A DNA stretch of 64,000 nt from Nereocystis luetkeana (taxonomy: Eukaryota > Sar > Phaeophyceae > Laminariales > Laminariaceae), in assembly GCA_031213475.1 (NCBI GenBank), contig JARUPZ010000015.1, positions 10,134,528 through 10,198,527 of the forward strand. Reading direction: 5' to 3'. The position numbers and the translations under genes were made by a program. Below, piece by piece: positions 1 through 11,029 of the stretch. The notes under the pieces were generated by a model, which was given only the letters and a program-made list of their open reading frames with translations, was not told the DNA's origin and searched no databases. Numbering within the stretch: the stretch's first letter is position 1; each line of letters begins with the position of its first letter.

Positions 1-354
1 TCTTCGGGCGGATTGGTAAACTTAAAGCACCACACTTCTACGTTCGTCCTCGTATCGTGTGTCAATTTAACCTATTATAGCTCCAGTTACAACATTAGCA
101 CAGGCTGCTGTTGCTACTGGCGCTTGGGCACGTTGACCCGACCTGATCCCCGAGAAGGGCAGGTGCGGTGGAGAGAGCAGAGCCACCCTGAAGAGTCATC
201 TCTCCCGGGTAGTGTGGGACTTGCGCGAGCTCACCCACTAACAAAAACCGAGGCTATGAGGCCTTCCCGCCGGACTTGGTCCAGTTACGGTCCACCCTAC
301 CAGTTGGGGCGTTGGTCCTCAGAACTCCAATATCGGTCATTGTCGGTTATTTTC

Positions 355-550
355 CTTGCAGACGCACCGACCGATATGCTCGAATTTCAAACCGATACAC
401 GCTTGACTAAACCAACTGATGCGCTTGACTTCGTACAGACGCGCTCGACTCTCGATTGATACGCTAGAATGTTTTTACCGATGATGGTGCTTAACTTCTG
501 ACCGACATGCTTGAAAGCAGATGGACACGCTCGACTACCGACCGATGCGT
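355..550 (+). repeat. Degenerate minisatellite, ~20-24 bp unit
   Basis: Repeated variants of a unit containing CTCGACTACCGACCGAT, for example near 395, 430 and 525. The mirror copy is at 50,774-50,969, and a longer run of the same family lies at 51,386-51,710. Confidence 0.6.
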
Positions 551-589
551 CCTGTGCTGTGTGTACCACGTCCTCAAGACCACTACCTT

Positions 590-732
590 TCACGATATAG
601 TTGACTTCATCGATCATACGGTGATCACCATCACCAATCATGAATATCGTTGTCCTCACCGATAATGACTATCGTCATCAATCCTGGTGATCGTCATCAC
701 CGATCATGATGATCGTCATCATCAATCATATG
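590..732 (+). repeat. ATC-rich minisatellite
   Basis: Short tandem variants of GATCGTCATCATCAATCAT. The array continues after the LINE insertion at 2,063-2,110, so the truncated LINE at 733-2,062 landed inside it. The mirror is at 50,592-50,734 and 49,209-49,256. Confidence 0.65.
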
Positions 733-2062
733 ACGAAAGATGGGGGGAACGTGCCGTTCACCGTCACCGCAGCCGGCCAAGTGTACAAACAAACTACCGA
801 GTTTGTGTATCTGGGCGGGGCTATCAGCGCAGATTGGACGGGCAGAAGAGTCGAGGTAACGCGCCGACTCCAGACGGTATGGGCATGCTTCGGACAGTAT
901 AAGATAGAAATCTATGACCGCCCGGGTGTGCGCCTACGCCTGAAGGTGCAAATGCTGAGAGCCGAGGTGATCGAAACGTCGCTCTACGGTTGCGTTACTT
1001 GGAGCCCGAGTAAGACTGATTACGGTAGGCTACGGGAGGTCCACCACAAGATGCTCCTCCGATGCATCGGCTGGCGAAAACGAAAGCGCGAAGACCACAT
1101 TCTATCCTATGCTAGCGCGCTTCTCAGGACAAAATATGAGAGCGTTGAGACGACGGTACGCAGACGTAGGCTCTTGTTTTCGGGCTTTGTGACACGCATG
1201 GGATAGGAGAGTCTGCCGAAGAGGGTGATGTTTGGGGAGATGGTTGGGGGTAAGGGTTACTCCGGAGGGCAAGAGTGGGACTGGATGAGGCACCTTGAGG
1301 AGGATCTCAAGGAGTTCGGCATCAAGCCCGAAGGGTGGTGCGAGGCAGCACAGAAAGCCGGCAGATGGTTCCGACGGGTCGAGGAAGGGGCGGAGGCCTT
1401 CATGCGAAAAAAACATAGAGATGAGAAGGAGGCATCGGCAGAACGGCATAGAATAGCTGAAACCACGACCGAAACCGTTGACACCAACGCGCCTGCGCAG
1501 AATGGCAGGGAAGAGGAGGGGAGGCGAAAGGGGGACGAGGGGGAGTTGGGGGGGGAGGCGGTCTGCCCAACAGACTGAAGCCTGGTTATGGCCACCATCG
1601 TCATGATGCACTCTCTTCTTTGGGACCCAAGTAACTAGCATGGCGCCACCTGGGCAACTTTGCGTGTCTGTATGCTCCAGCGCCTGCCATTCGTATTTTC
1701 TTTCCCCCCCGCCCGTGTTTGTCCCTTTTTGTTCCTTCTTTTATCTTTCTTTCTTTCCCGTTCGTACCTCTTTGTGTCTCTGATAGTATGGTCCGTTTTG
1801 CCTTTTTTTTGCGTTTTGCTATCTGCGTTTGTTTTTGTTTTGATTGTTTTTCGCTTCGCTTCATCTTTTTTAGGTTTTTGTCGGCTAAGTTCCCTTTTTG
1901 CTTCCCTGGTATCCGTAGTGGTGGAGTGCGTATGCTGTTTTTTTGTTTTTGCCTCTGTTTTACTATTATCGAGGTATTTCTTCCACTCCAGAGTTATTGG
2001 AGCCTGCCCTGCGACCACGGACTGCATTGTATTGTGACTTAATGTGATAACAACAACAACTA
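733..2062 (+). mobile_element. LINE-A, 5'-truncated copy (left arm)
   Basis: It matches the 3' 1.3 kb of the full-length LINE at 3,390-7,769. Its reading frame encodes the part of the polyprotein downstream of the catalytic RT box, including VYKQTTEFVYLGG and the C-terminal WRKRKREDH and RRRRLLFSGFV stretches. The frame is closed at 1,204-1,206 by TAG, where the full-length copy has CAG. A pyrimidine-rich 3' region follows. The copy ends in TTAATGTGATAACAACAAC. The same insertion is in the right arm (49,257-50,591), so it is older than the palindrome. Confidence 0.9.
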
Positions 2063-2116
2063 CAAGCGATCATCATCGCCAATCATGACATTGATCGTCA
2101 TCATCAATCACCACCG

Positions 2117-2404
2117 TACGCGTACTGACCGCACAATCGAAAAACAAACGAAAGACCACGCGACAAATCGGCCAGGAACCAAGCAATAACCTATCTGGAG
2201 ACCGTTCGGGAAGGAACCATTCCAGAAATTGTCAGGAAGATCATTCTGGCGACCGAAACCCCATCCGAGCGCTGTCCATCCCCCCCGACCCTCTGCCGCT
2301 GCGCCAACTACTTCGCAGTCGATCACAAAAAATACCAGAGGCCTGAGCTTACTGCAGCAATGTTTCGCGTCCAAGCGAAACGCAAGCTATACATATACCA
2401 GGTA
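2117..2404 (+). pseudogene. Open stretch with protein-like composition, unrecognised
   Basis: From about 2,157 the frame reads KSARNQAITYLETVREG, then IPEIVRKIILATE and later HKKYQRPEL and MFRVQAKRKLYIYQ. The mix of charged and hydrophobic residues looks more like coding sequence than its surroundings. The left arm has TGA near 2,125 where the right arm has CGA. The stretch ends at CAG-GTACTC, which could be a splice donor but is also one of the TACCAGGTA motifs. I do not recognise a family, so this could be chance. The mirror is at 48,741-49,253. Confidence 0.3.
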
Positions 2405-3384
2405 CTCGTCGGCGATCCCTTCCCCGAACGATCCCTCGATCCCCATGCGTGTATGCCTGTATCTACCCCTCACTCTCCCCCCGTTGCTTCAACTGAGTTC
2501 CTCTACCCGGAAACAAACCACACACATCAGGAAGGAGAAAAGGAAGGAAGCAAGGAAGCAAGGATGGAGGGAACATAGCGAAGCCAACTGCCCGCACTAC
2601 GCCGCAACTCACCACACCGCTCAGCACAACCCCAAAAACAGAGCAATTACGCGCACATCACACACCATTACGAAACGAAACTCACTAAAGACGCACAGAT
2701 TTGGACAACAACAACCCAGCGACGGTCGTGGTGCCACGATAGTGCGGTACCCTTGAGTCCGCGCCCCCGAGACAGTGCGGCGATAATCGCTTGTCGCCAC
2801 CTCGTCCCACAGCAGTACCACACTAGACCGGCGAGATGCTTCGGGACAGTGCGCGTATCGTCTTTGCGCGATGCACCACACTACCACACTACAGAGGGAC
2901 CACGGCAACAATATTTACAGGAGTATTTGCGTATTTGCTCTCTATGTAGTATGCCGGCATCTTTCGCTACGGACAACAAAGGAGGTGACGGTGATGCTCA
3001 TTACAGAAATACACCAAGAACACCGCCTAGAGGTACACCCCCCCCCATTCACGTTGAACCCTTTGGAAAAACAACACCAACGGCCGTATCGTCTACCAAG
3101 AACAACAGTCATTCATGCAAGGTTCCACTGTCCTCCCTCCTTACCACCTGGTGGTAGTATCGTCCTCGTGCCTACAGTTCAGTAGTTTGCCGTGGGAGAA
3201 AACGATATTACGACACTTGGCAGGTGAATTGCGGAAGCTCTCTTCGGTTTCGCTTTTAACAGACCGATAAGAGGTTCACCCATCCGCCAAGCCCCCAAAC
3301 AAAACACAGGTTTGTTGCATATATCTTTCGAGAGGTACCAGCAAGACTATCCAGTGGCGCTGCACACCTGTTAAATAGAACTTA
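2405..3384. other. No recognisable feature
   Basis: Low-complexity C- and A-rich DNA shared with the right arm (47,935-48,740). Open frames here are short and overlap in several phases, with no recognisable motif. Confidence 0.6.
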
Positions 3385-3389
3385 CACGT
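3385..3389. repeat. Target-site duplication, 3' side of LINE-A
   Basis: CACGT abutting the CAA-type tail. Its partner is at 7,771-7,775. Confidence 0.85.
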
Positions 3390-3897
3390 TGTTGTTATTG
3401 TTGTTGTTGATGTTGTTGTTGTTATCACATTAAGTCACAATACAATGCAGTCCGTGGTCGCAGGGCAGGCTCCAATAACTCTGGAGTGGAAGAAATACCT
3501 CGATAGTAAAACAGAGGCAAAAACAAAAAAACAGTATACGCACTCCACCACTACGGATACCAGAGAAGCAAAAAGGGAACTTAGAAGACAAAAACCAAAA
3601 AAGAAGATGAAGCGAAGCAAAAAACAATCAAAACAAAAACAAACGCAGATAGCAAAACGCAAAAAAAAGGCAAAACGGACCATACTATCAGAGACACAAA
3701 GAGGTACAAGCGGGAATGAAAGAAGAATGAAAATAAGAGGGGACAAAAAAGCGATAATCACGGGCGGAGGGGAAAGAAAATACGAATGGCAGGCGCTGGA
3801 GCATACAGACACGCAAAGTTGCCCAGGTGGCGCCATGCTAGTTACTTGGGTCCCAAAGAAGAGAGTGCATCATGACGATGATGGCCATAACCAGGCT

Positions 3898-5139
3898 TCA
3901 GTCTGTTGGGCAGACCGCCTCCCCCCCCAACTCCCCCTCGTCCCCCTTTCGCCTCCCCTCCTCTTCCCTGCCATTCTGCGCAGGCGCGTTGGTGTCAACG
4001 GTTTCGGTCGTGGTTTCAGCTATTCTATGCCGTTCTGCCGATGCCTCCTTCTCATCTCTATGTTTTTTCCGCATGAAGGCCTCCGCCCCTTCCTCGACCC
4101 GTCGGAACCATCTGCCGGCTTTCTGTGCTGCCTCGCACCACCCTTCGGGCTTGATGCCGAACTCCTTGAGATCCTCCTCAAGGTACCTCATCCAGTCCCA
4201 CTCCTGTCCTCCGGAGTAACCCTTACCCCCAACTATCTCCCCAAACATCACCCTCTTCGGCAGACTCTCCTGTCCCATGCGTGTCACAAAGCCCGAAAAC
4301 AAGAGCCTACGTCTGCGTACCGTCGTCTCAACGCTCTCATATTTTGTCCTGAGAAGCGCGCTAGCATAGGATAGAATGTGGTCTTCACGCCTTCGTTTTC
4401 GCCAGCCGATGCATCGGAGGAGCATCTTGTGGTGGGCCTCCCGTAGCCTACCGTAATCAGTCTTACTCGGGCTCCAAGTAACGCAACCGTGGAGCAATGT
4501 TTCGATCACCTCGGCTCTCAGCATTCACACCTTCAGGCGTAGGCGCACACCCGGGCGGTAATAGATTTCCATCTTACACCGTCCGAAGCATGCCCATACC
4601 GTCTGTAGTCGACGCGTTACCTCGACTCTTCTGCCCGTCCAATCTGCGCTGATAGCCCCGCCCAGATACACAAACTCGGTAGTTTGTTTGTACACTTGGC
4701 CGGCTGCGGTGACGGTGAACGGCACGTTCCCCTCATCTTTCGTTTGCAGACACATTATCTCCGTCCTGGACTCCGAGACCGTCAGGCCGAAAGCGGCACA
4801 TGCAGACACGATCACCGTCATCATCCTCTCCAGGCCGTTGGATGATCTCGGTACTTTGCCTGCATTGTCAGCCTAGAGCATAGCCCACAGTGTCTGGGCC
4901 TCTTTATCATTCCCCTGTCCGTCGGCGTGCCCGACCCGTGCCTTCCCCCTCTTCTTTTTTTTCTTCTCCTGCTTTTGTTGGAGTTGCACCAAGCTGTCCG
5001 TGATGGCGTTATCAGCAGCGAAACGTTTCCCCGCCACACGCAGCACCGCTGTAAAAAACATGTTGAACAACAATGGCGCGAGCACACACCCTTGCCGTAG
5101 GCCCTGACTCACGTCGAAACGTCGAACATATCTGAGCAC
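3898..5139 (-). pseudogene. LINE-A reverse transcriptase, catalytic box and C-terminal region
   Basis: Starts with [19 protein letters not shown]. The catalytic motif, YADD in active relatives, reads stop-ADN near 4,865-4,876: the Tyr codon is TAG and the second Asp is Asn. Downstream are VYKQTTEFVYLGG, a further TGA at about 4,522-4,524 where the right-arm LINE-A copy has CGA, then GWRKRRREDH, RRRRLLFSGFVTRM and an acidic, Lys-rich tail ending VCPTD. This C-terminal block is also what the truncated LINE-A and LINE-B copies retain. Confidence 0.9.
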
Positions 5140-5794
5140 TCGCCGTCATCCAGCCGCACGCATGCTCGCATGCCGTCGTGAAATTGGCGGATAACGGTGA
5201 GCATTCTAGGTGGCACGCCAAAGCGAGCCAAGACAACCCACAGGAGGGTTCGGTCGACGGAGTTATAGGCTTTGGTGAGGTCGACAAAGCACATGAACAG
5301 CGGAGTGTCCTTCTTCCTTGCCAATTCCTGCAAGCGTCGCACCACGAACATCATGTCGACCGTCGATCGTTCGGGCCTAAAGCCACACTGCTCCTCTGGC
5401 AGGATGCCTTCCCGTACACAGTAGTCGCTGAGTCGACGCGCGATGACTTTGAGGAGTACTTTGCCGGCATGCGCGACAGGGGAAATGCCACGATAGTCAC
5501 CACACTCCGTCCTGTCTTTCTTCTTGTGCAGCACCTTAATCGTTGCATCCTTCCATTGCTGCGGCACGACCCCTCCCCTCCACACAGCGACGATAATCTC
5601 GTAGAAGCTTCCCAAGGTGTCCGAGTCTCCCTCGTCGGCCAGGACCTTCAGAAGTTCAGCTGGGAGACCATCAGGCCCAACCGCCTTGCGGTTCGCCATC
5701 GCCCTGATCGCGTCTTCCACCTCGTATCTAGACGGGACGTCGTCCAGTGGACTGCACGAGGGCCAGACCTTGAGCTCATCGACGATAGTCGGGT
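5109..5794 (-). pseudogene. LINE-A reverse transcriptase, fingers/palm part
   Basis: Continues the polyprotein in a different phase from the endonuclease. Visible RT blocks in order: [60 protein letters not shown] and [14 protein letters not shown], which carries the first catalytic Asp. The frame ends at FDVST because an 8-bp tandem duplication (TTCGACGT twice) near 5,120 shifts phase. The following block GLRQGCVLAPLLFN continues in the segment at 3,898-5,139. Without a working RT this copy could move only with proteins supplied by another copy. Confidence 0.9.
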
Positions 5795-7648
5795 CTAGGG
5801 TCGATGACTGGTGCTTAGCAGCTTATGGAACCACCTTACCCATCGTTCCCGGATGAGGCCAATGTCTCGTAGTAATCTACCTTCCTCGTCCCTGATGTAC
5901 TGCGAATGGAAAGTCCTCTTTCCTTCCACATTCATCCCCTTAAGGTGCTTGTAGAACCCAAACTGATCGCCTTTTTGGATACACCTTTCGAGTTGACGGA
6001 CGTATTCCTCGAAGAACTTCTGCACTCCGTTCGTCCTCGTACGTTTGAGCTGTTTAGTGGCAATCTTCACAGCTTTTCGCAGATTTTTGTCTTCCGGGTT
6101 AGCACGTAGTTGCGTCCTCGCATTTTCCCTCTCCTGCCATCGTGAGTGCACCTCTGCTTTTACCTCGTCGGGCGTACACCAGCCCAGCGGCCCTTGTTTT
6201 CGACTGGTATGAGGTGCTAGTTTAGCAGCAGTCGAGAGCACGGTCTCCACCAGAGCAGTTGCCTTATCATCGACACTCCCAATTGTACCAGGCGGTGGGG
6301 GGTTAAGTTTGGTTATCTCCCTATTGAGGTCCGCTCGGAGACCGGGGTCTGCCATCAACCGTTGTAGATCAATAGCTCGTTTTCCGCTGCCTGCTTTTAC
6401 CCTCCGATTCGGCGCGAACCGACCCAAGAGGCGAATATTGCAGACCACGAGGTTGTGGTCAGATTCATGCCGATCTTCTGGTGGTTTCCGTACTGTCATG
6501 TTGCGGACCAGGCGTCGATCAACTTGCCGAGTAAGCATGTAGTCTAGCCTACACTGACCCCTCCCGGAGTTTGGAGATTGGAAAGTGTACGACGCTCCGC
6601 GAGTAGGTGTGGCAAAGAACGTGTTGAGGAGCGCAAGCCTGTTGTCAGCTGCGTGGGGGAGTAGTCGCTCTCCGCTGTTGTTCAATTCATCCCGCCCGCA
6701 TTTACCCATCACCTCACTGCCGGCACATCCGCTCTCTCGCTTGCCGGTGCGAGCATTTGCATCCAAGAGCACAACTAGGTGATCCCCACTTGGGACCCCC
6801 GAGACGACTTTGTTTAGTTCGTTCCAGAGGTGGTCTTTCTCGCGAACGGGTGCATCCAGTATCGGCGCATAGCCGACAACAAAATAAACAGCAATTGATT
6901 TGCCCTCACCTTGAGTGCGAACTTTCATCAGCCTGGCCCTAACGCACTCCACCTCGAGACCATCCTTGCCCACACCTGCCACAATAGACTCCCTGACAGC
7001 TAGTTCTACACCATGGGTGCCCTTCCTCTCGTATTTGCTGCCGTCTGCTCCAGAGCCAAAACTCGTGTATCCAGCTGCTGTGAACGTGCTATGCCCGTCT
7101 CGCCTAGTCTCTTGGAGACCTACGACATCGCATCCTAGTTCCTGGCATACCTTCATGATGACCTCGCTGTGGCCGATGCCATTTTTGCCGTTGAAGGCGA
7201 GTGTGCGAACATTGAACGTACCCACGACGACTTTCCCAGCTCTGTACCTAGCCCTAGCATCTGAGCTTAACCTTCGAGCTTCTCTGCGACCTTTCCGACC
7301 TTGCCTCCTCTTCTTCCGTGCTGCGTGTTTTTTCTCCTCTACCCTCCGCTTTTCCCAGGCGGTGGATTTTTTCCGTTCCGTGTTTTTTCGCCCGGCCCGG
7401 TTCGGGCCGAGGTTCCGACGTGCTGGGGGCAGCAATCCCGACGCGCCTCGACGCCCATCATCTCCTAGATGACGTCGAATGGGGTGCTTACTCACGTGGA
7501 TCCTAGCCTCTCTTCTCCGTTCACTACGAGTTCCACGCTTTCCGCGACGGTGATGCGACACGGCTACCGCAGGCAATACTGCCGCGTGGAAAAAATCCGC
7601 GAGGAAAATTTCCGCCATATCGCTGGCCATCACCGCCGGCTCGACCAT
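5795..7648 (-). CDS. LINE-A polyprotein, N-terminal part: basic region plus APE endonuclease
   Basis: 617 codons. Residues 1-135 are very rich in Arg and Lys, probably nucleic-acid binding. Residues ~139-405 form an endonuclease/exonuclease/phosphatase-type domain: N146 in FNVRTL, E180 in GLQETR, Y260 in GYAP, D296 and N298 in LLDANA, D369 in RLDYML, and S396-D397-H398 in SDHNLVV. All expected active-site residues are visible. In this family the enzyme nicks target DNA to prime reverse transcription. The remainder links to the RT. The frame ends early at TAG (5,795) because one base is missing near 5,812. In another phase the expected linker ([14 protein letters not shown]) continues into the RT. 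The Met at 7,648 is the first in frame, and the true start is unknown. Confidence 0.9.
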   Translation of the reverse strand: MVEPAVMASDMAEIFLADFFHAAVLPAVAVSHHRRGKRGTRSERRREARIHVSKHPIRRHLGDDGRRGASGLLPPARRNLGPNRAGRKNTERKKSTAWEKRRVEEKKHAARKKRRQGRKGRREARRLSSDARARYRAGKVVVGTFNVRTLAFNGKNGIGHSEVIMKVCQELGCDVVGLQETRRDGHSTFTAAGYTSFGSGADGSKYERKGTHGVELAVRESIVAGVGKDGLEVECVRARLMKVRTQGEGKSIAVYFVVGYAPILDAPVREKDHLWNELNKVVSGVPSGDHLVVLLDANARTGKRESGCAGSEVMGKCGRDELNNSGERLLPHAADNRLALLNTFFATPTRGASYTFQSPNSGRGQCRLDYMLTRQVDRRLVRNMTVRKPPEDRHESDHNLVVCNIRLLGRFAPNRRVKAGSGKRAIDLQRLMADPGLRADLNREITKLNPPPPGTIGSVDDKATALVETVLSTAAKLAPHTSRKQGPLGWCTPDEVKAEVHSRWQERENARTQLRANPEDKNLRKAVKIATKQLKRTRTNGVQKFFEEYVRQLERCIQKGDQFGFYKHLKGMNVEGKRTFHSQYIRDEEGRLLRDIGLIRERWVRWFHKLLSTSHRP

Positions 7649-7770
7649 GCTCGAACGCTAGTTAGACGCGCAAGCAAGGTCAAGGCCGCGCTCCACTGGG
7701 AGCTCTAGCACGTGTTGGGGAAGCCGCAGGCCGGAGCTCCACCCCGGCCGGGGAGCAGCCGAGGGAGGAA

Positions 7771-7775
7771 CACGT
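7771..7775. repeat. Target-site duplication, 5' side of LINE-A
   Basis: CACGT next to the 5' end of the LINE. The uninterrupted site in the right arm, read on its minus strand, is AACTTGCACGTAGTGCTG. Confidence 0.85.
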
Positions 7776-9664
7776 ACTGCTGTCCAGCAGACAAAGAATA
7801 TCATATATTCTAAAAAATATTCTGCACCCCATCGCAAACGCACGAGATGAAACTTACAAGAAAATACAGCAGTGCCCTATATCCAGCCGCATTTATTTTG
7901 CGCTGTAAGAAGTTTTTGTTGTCCTGCCGCAACCTGTGGATTATGCCACACGCTTTCCTCCAACAAGACACAATTTCTGCCCTTGTAGTTGACTGTCTAC
8001 AAGTATCCGCGCTCACGACCTCTCGAGTGTTTGGCTGTGAAGGTTCTCTCTTACCCAACAATGCGCGTGGGGAGGCACTCGATCAGCGTGCCATATTACA
8101 TACTTGTATTTACCCAGAACCGAGTCGATCGCTTGGCTGTGAATATTATCTCCCACCCAGTAGTCCGCGTGGGGAATCACTCATTCAGTGTGCCATATTA
8201 CATACTTGGCTGTACGAACTACCTGGTCCAGCGAGCAACCGCTGTCCAGCTGCAAGCAGCAGCACTGTCTGTTCGCATGTTCTACAAGTCTGCCAGCACC
8301 GTTCCGTGCGAAGTCCATTTGGCAATCCCACAAGTGCGATCAACCAAACAGCAACTGCTGCGGTCAAAGTGACGTACTTACTACCAATACGTACTCAGCC
8401 AAATAATATGAACCATAACGATTTATTCTCTCCACGATAACAATAATCATATCGGTTCCCGATCTCTAGTGGTCATTTCCTTTTCATGGTGATACTCCTT
8501 TCGGAATGAACCAATAACGCCGCCTAGGGTTACGCCTCCCGCTGACGATGGCTCACCAACAGGGACCGCAGGCTTCGTGGTACAATGGCCAGACTGTGCA
8601 TGAACTTGGGCAGAGTGTGAGCGTGGCATGTATACCCAGCTTAGAGCGGACTAGAACCATCGGAAATAAAGCACACGATGGTGTGAAAACAGGCGTTTGT
8701 TACATGGTGCCGAAAGGACCCCGGAGTGGTAGCTCCTATCATGAACGTTTTGCATGCAGGAATTGTGACTGGTCCCCCTGAATTGATGCATGCACGCCAC
8801 GAGACTGTAACACAACCTCTTGCTACAACGGGATACACGAGGTCACAAAACATTAGCACACGCGGCAGTTGAGCACAAGTGTTTTAGCATCTCTACAACC
8901 ACCCGCTCGAACACACAGGGCAACGTACACGGCACCGTGGGCGTAGCAGTTCTTTGCGCCAAACATTCACATTCGCTGGCGACCTCATATATTTGCTAGA
9001 ACGGTTTAGAAAGCAGACCCACTCTCAAGACAGTAGCCCCAGTCTATGGTTACGGCATTAGACTACAGTACTGCTGCCGAATTTCTACAACTGCTTTATC
9101 TCTCCAGTCTACTGCCACGACATTTGTTTCCGTTTACCTAACAATACAGTCTTCAATGACGGAACGTCTTCAGTCCAAACGTGTCCGATCGATCCTGAAG
9201 CTCGCAACCTACGCATCTATATTTTCCAAATGGTCGCACAGCGGAAGTCGATAGGTGAAACACATAATCGCCTCGCCCCAACCTCCTGCCTCTCCAGTAC
9301 CCTGTGCCTTGACGCCGGCGACCCATTTGAACACCGTTGTACGCACAACAACCGCTCGAGCAAGAATTAGTACGAGTATCGTTCGTAGACCCCAAACAGA
9401 TGACCAATCACAGAGAGTGCGGGTTCGATCGGTGTAGACAGGCTTCTGCCGCCCTGTGGCATTGTTTCACCGCGTCGTTCAGGTCCGCGCCCGCCGCTTA
9501 ACGTACGAGGAACCGCGCAAGCTGGCTTCAGGATCAGGTTGCAAGGATACGAGTCGATTGGTGTCGCGGCGTATTTTTGGGCATGTTTTACCCGGGCCGC
9601 CACTACTTTACCTGGTAGCTACTATTTACTCCAGGTACGCACCAGCTACAGCGACCAGATCCAC
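7776..9664. other. No gene recognised; contains a two-copy ~102-bp tandem
   Basis: Shared with 46,039-47,927. Between about 8,027 and 8,215 a unit of ~102 bp occurs twice, recognisable by GTGCCATATTACATACTTG at 8,089 and 8,191. From 8,450 onward the two arms are almost identical. Open frames are present in several phases but none has a recognisable motif. Confidence 0.6.
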
Positions 9665-10045
9665 ACAGCAGTAGTTACGAACGTGTTCACCCCCGTCTCT
9701 GGCCTGGGCAGTTTGAATGTTGTGCTGCAGCTGCTTCTGCTGGTGACGAGGTGCTGCTGCAGTGATCTTGCCTCTCTCTCCGTGATGCTCGCCGAGATGC
9801 GGCAATACTAACTATTCGTAGTGAGCACTGATGTATTAATATTTTCCAAAGTGCTGAACTATTGGACAACAAAATACATCAGTGCTCACTACGAATAGTT
9901 TGTATTGCTGCACCTCGACGAGCATCAAGGAAAGAGAGGCAATATCACTGCAGCAGCACCTCGTCACCAGCAGAAGCAGCAGCAGCACAGCATTCAAACT
10001 GCCCAGGCCAGAGACGGGGGTGCACACATTCTGAACTGCTGTAGA
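9665..10045. repeat. Long hairpin (inverted repeat, ~170-bp arms, 35-bp loop)
   Basis: 9,667-9,837 and 9,873-10,043 are inverted copies (pairing positions sum to 19,710) with scattered mismatches. The loop is 9,838-9,872. Arms include CCCCCGTCTCTGGCCTGGGC and a CAGCAG-rich stretch. It could be a fold-back element or a hairpin-RNA source. The mirror is at 45,658-46,038. Confidence 0.85.
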
Positions 10046-11029
10046 CCACAGATGCATCAACAACACCATGTGACTTCAAGTATATCCGCAAATACAAGAT
10101 GTATTTCCCTTCGCCTCTGTCTCCGCCGCCTCTCTGCGTTCCAAGTCCTCCGCCGCTTCGTCCAAAAACCTTGACATGGGTAAAAACCAAATAAACACTT
10201 TCTGGCGCCGGAAGTCCAGACCACCAACGATCGTCGCCATTTCTGTCACAAACACACAATAGAACAACGAAGTGAAACGCGCGTTCAGACATCGTAGCAT
10301 AGGACATTATAGGACGGGATACGACATACCAGGTAATATAAAATACAAGGTCCCCCTTCGGGATGTAGGTAACGTGAAATCCTGGGGCGTCGCAAGGCGA
10401 AAAGGGAGTCATTCAGCGGTTGCAAAACGTTTTTTGTTTTAATCGTCACTTTCACTTTTCAGCTTTACTTGTAGGAGGGGTTTTACCCTCAGCGGTCTTC
10501 TGGACAAACCGTGGTCACAGGTATCGTCCCCCCCCCCCCCCCTCCCCCCGGTAGATGCCTTCATTTTTTGCCACGCAGAGGGTTCAGCATTCCCACTGGT
10601 CGTCAATTTCATTGAATGTAGCTGACTCACGCTTTCGCGCTTTACGCTAATCCTGTTTCTTGCATGAAAAAGTCCTCACGAGTATGCTCTCGGTGAGACT
10701 TGAACCCATGAAAGTGATCTTAGTAGGCACGCGGACCACCTAATAACCCACCGGGGACGCTGGCTATTCTTGGCGGAAACGTGAGCCATGGGTAAGCGTA
10801 TTGCTCGAGGGAATAGAGATGATAGCAGCGAAGGTGACTCCCGTGGCACCGAGAGCATGCACTCTACAAAATACTACCTTGTACACTATATTATACCACT
10901 ACGACTACTAACTGTACCAACACTAAGTACTAGCTGCTAGAGCATGACCAATCGCTCATACAATACAGACAACCTCATGGTAAACAGAGAGGTCAAATAT
11001 CCACGCGGTATCATGGGTTGGGGCGACTA
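10046..11029. other. No gene recognised; poly-C tract
   Basis: A run of C broken by one T lies at about 10,530-10,547. It differs in length from its mirror at 45,157-45,174, as expected for a homopolymer. A GGTTCAAGTCTC box on the minus strand near 10,700 resembles a Pol III B box, but no tRNA fold could be made. Confidence 0.5.

Larger units (their letters stand above)
3390..7769 (-). mobile_element. LINE-A, full-length RTE-like non-LTR retrotransposon
   Basis: A 4.38 kb insertion present only in the left arm. Sense is the minus strand: the 5' end is near 7,769 and the 3' end near 3,390, finishing in AATGTGATAAC plus a CAA-type tail. It encodes one polyprotein of about 1,250 codons (7,648 down to 3,898): a basic N-terminal region, APE-type endonuclease, reverse transcriptase and a C-terminal region. 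It then has a ~500-bp pyrimidine-rich 3' UTR. It is flanked by CACGT on both sides, and the right arm keeps the empty site at 47,930-47,934. The copy is dead: two frame breaks, a stop at the catalytic RT box and another stop downstream. RTE-like assignment is from domain order and motif wording. Confidence 0.95.

Noticed and set aside
1660-2037. Hydrophobic Phe-rich membrane proteins in pyrimidine-rich tracts
   Set aside because: By-products of T/C-rich LINE 3' UTRs, open in more than one phase.
10670-10860. Possible tRNA or tRNA-derived SINE (GGTTCAAGTCTC box, minus strand; mirror near 45,000)
   Set aside because: No acceptor or anticodon stem can be paired and no A box is convincing.
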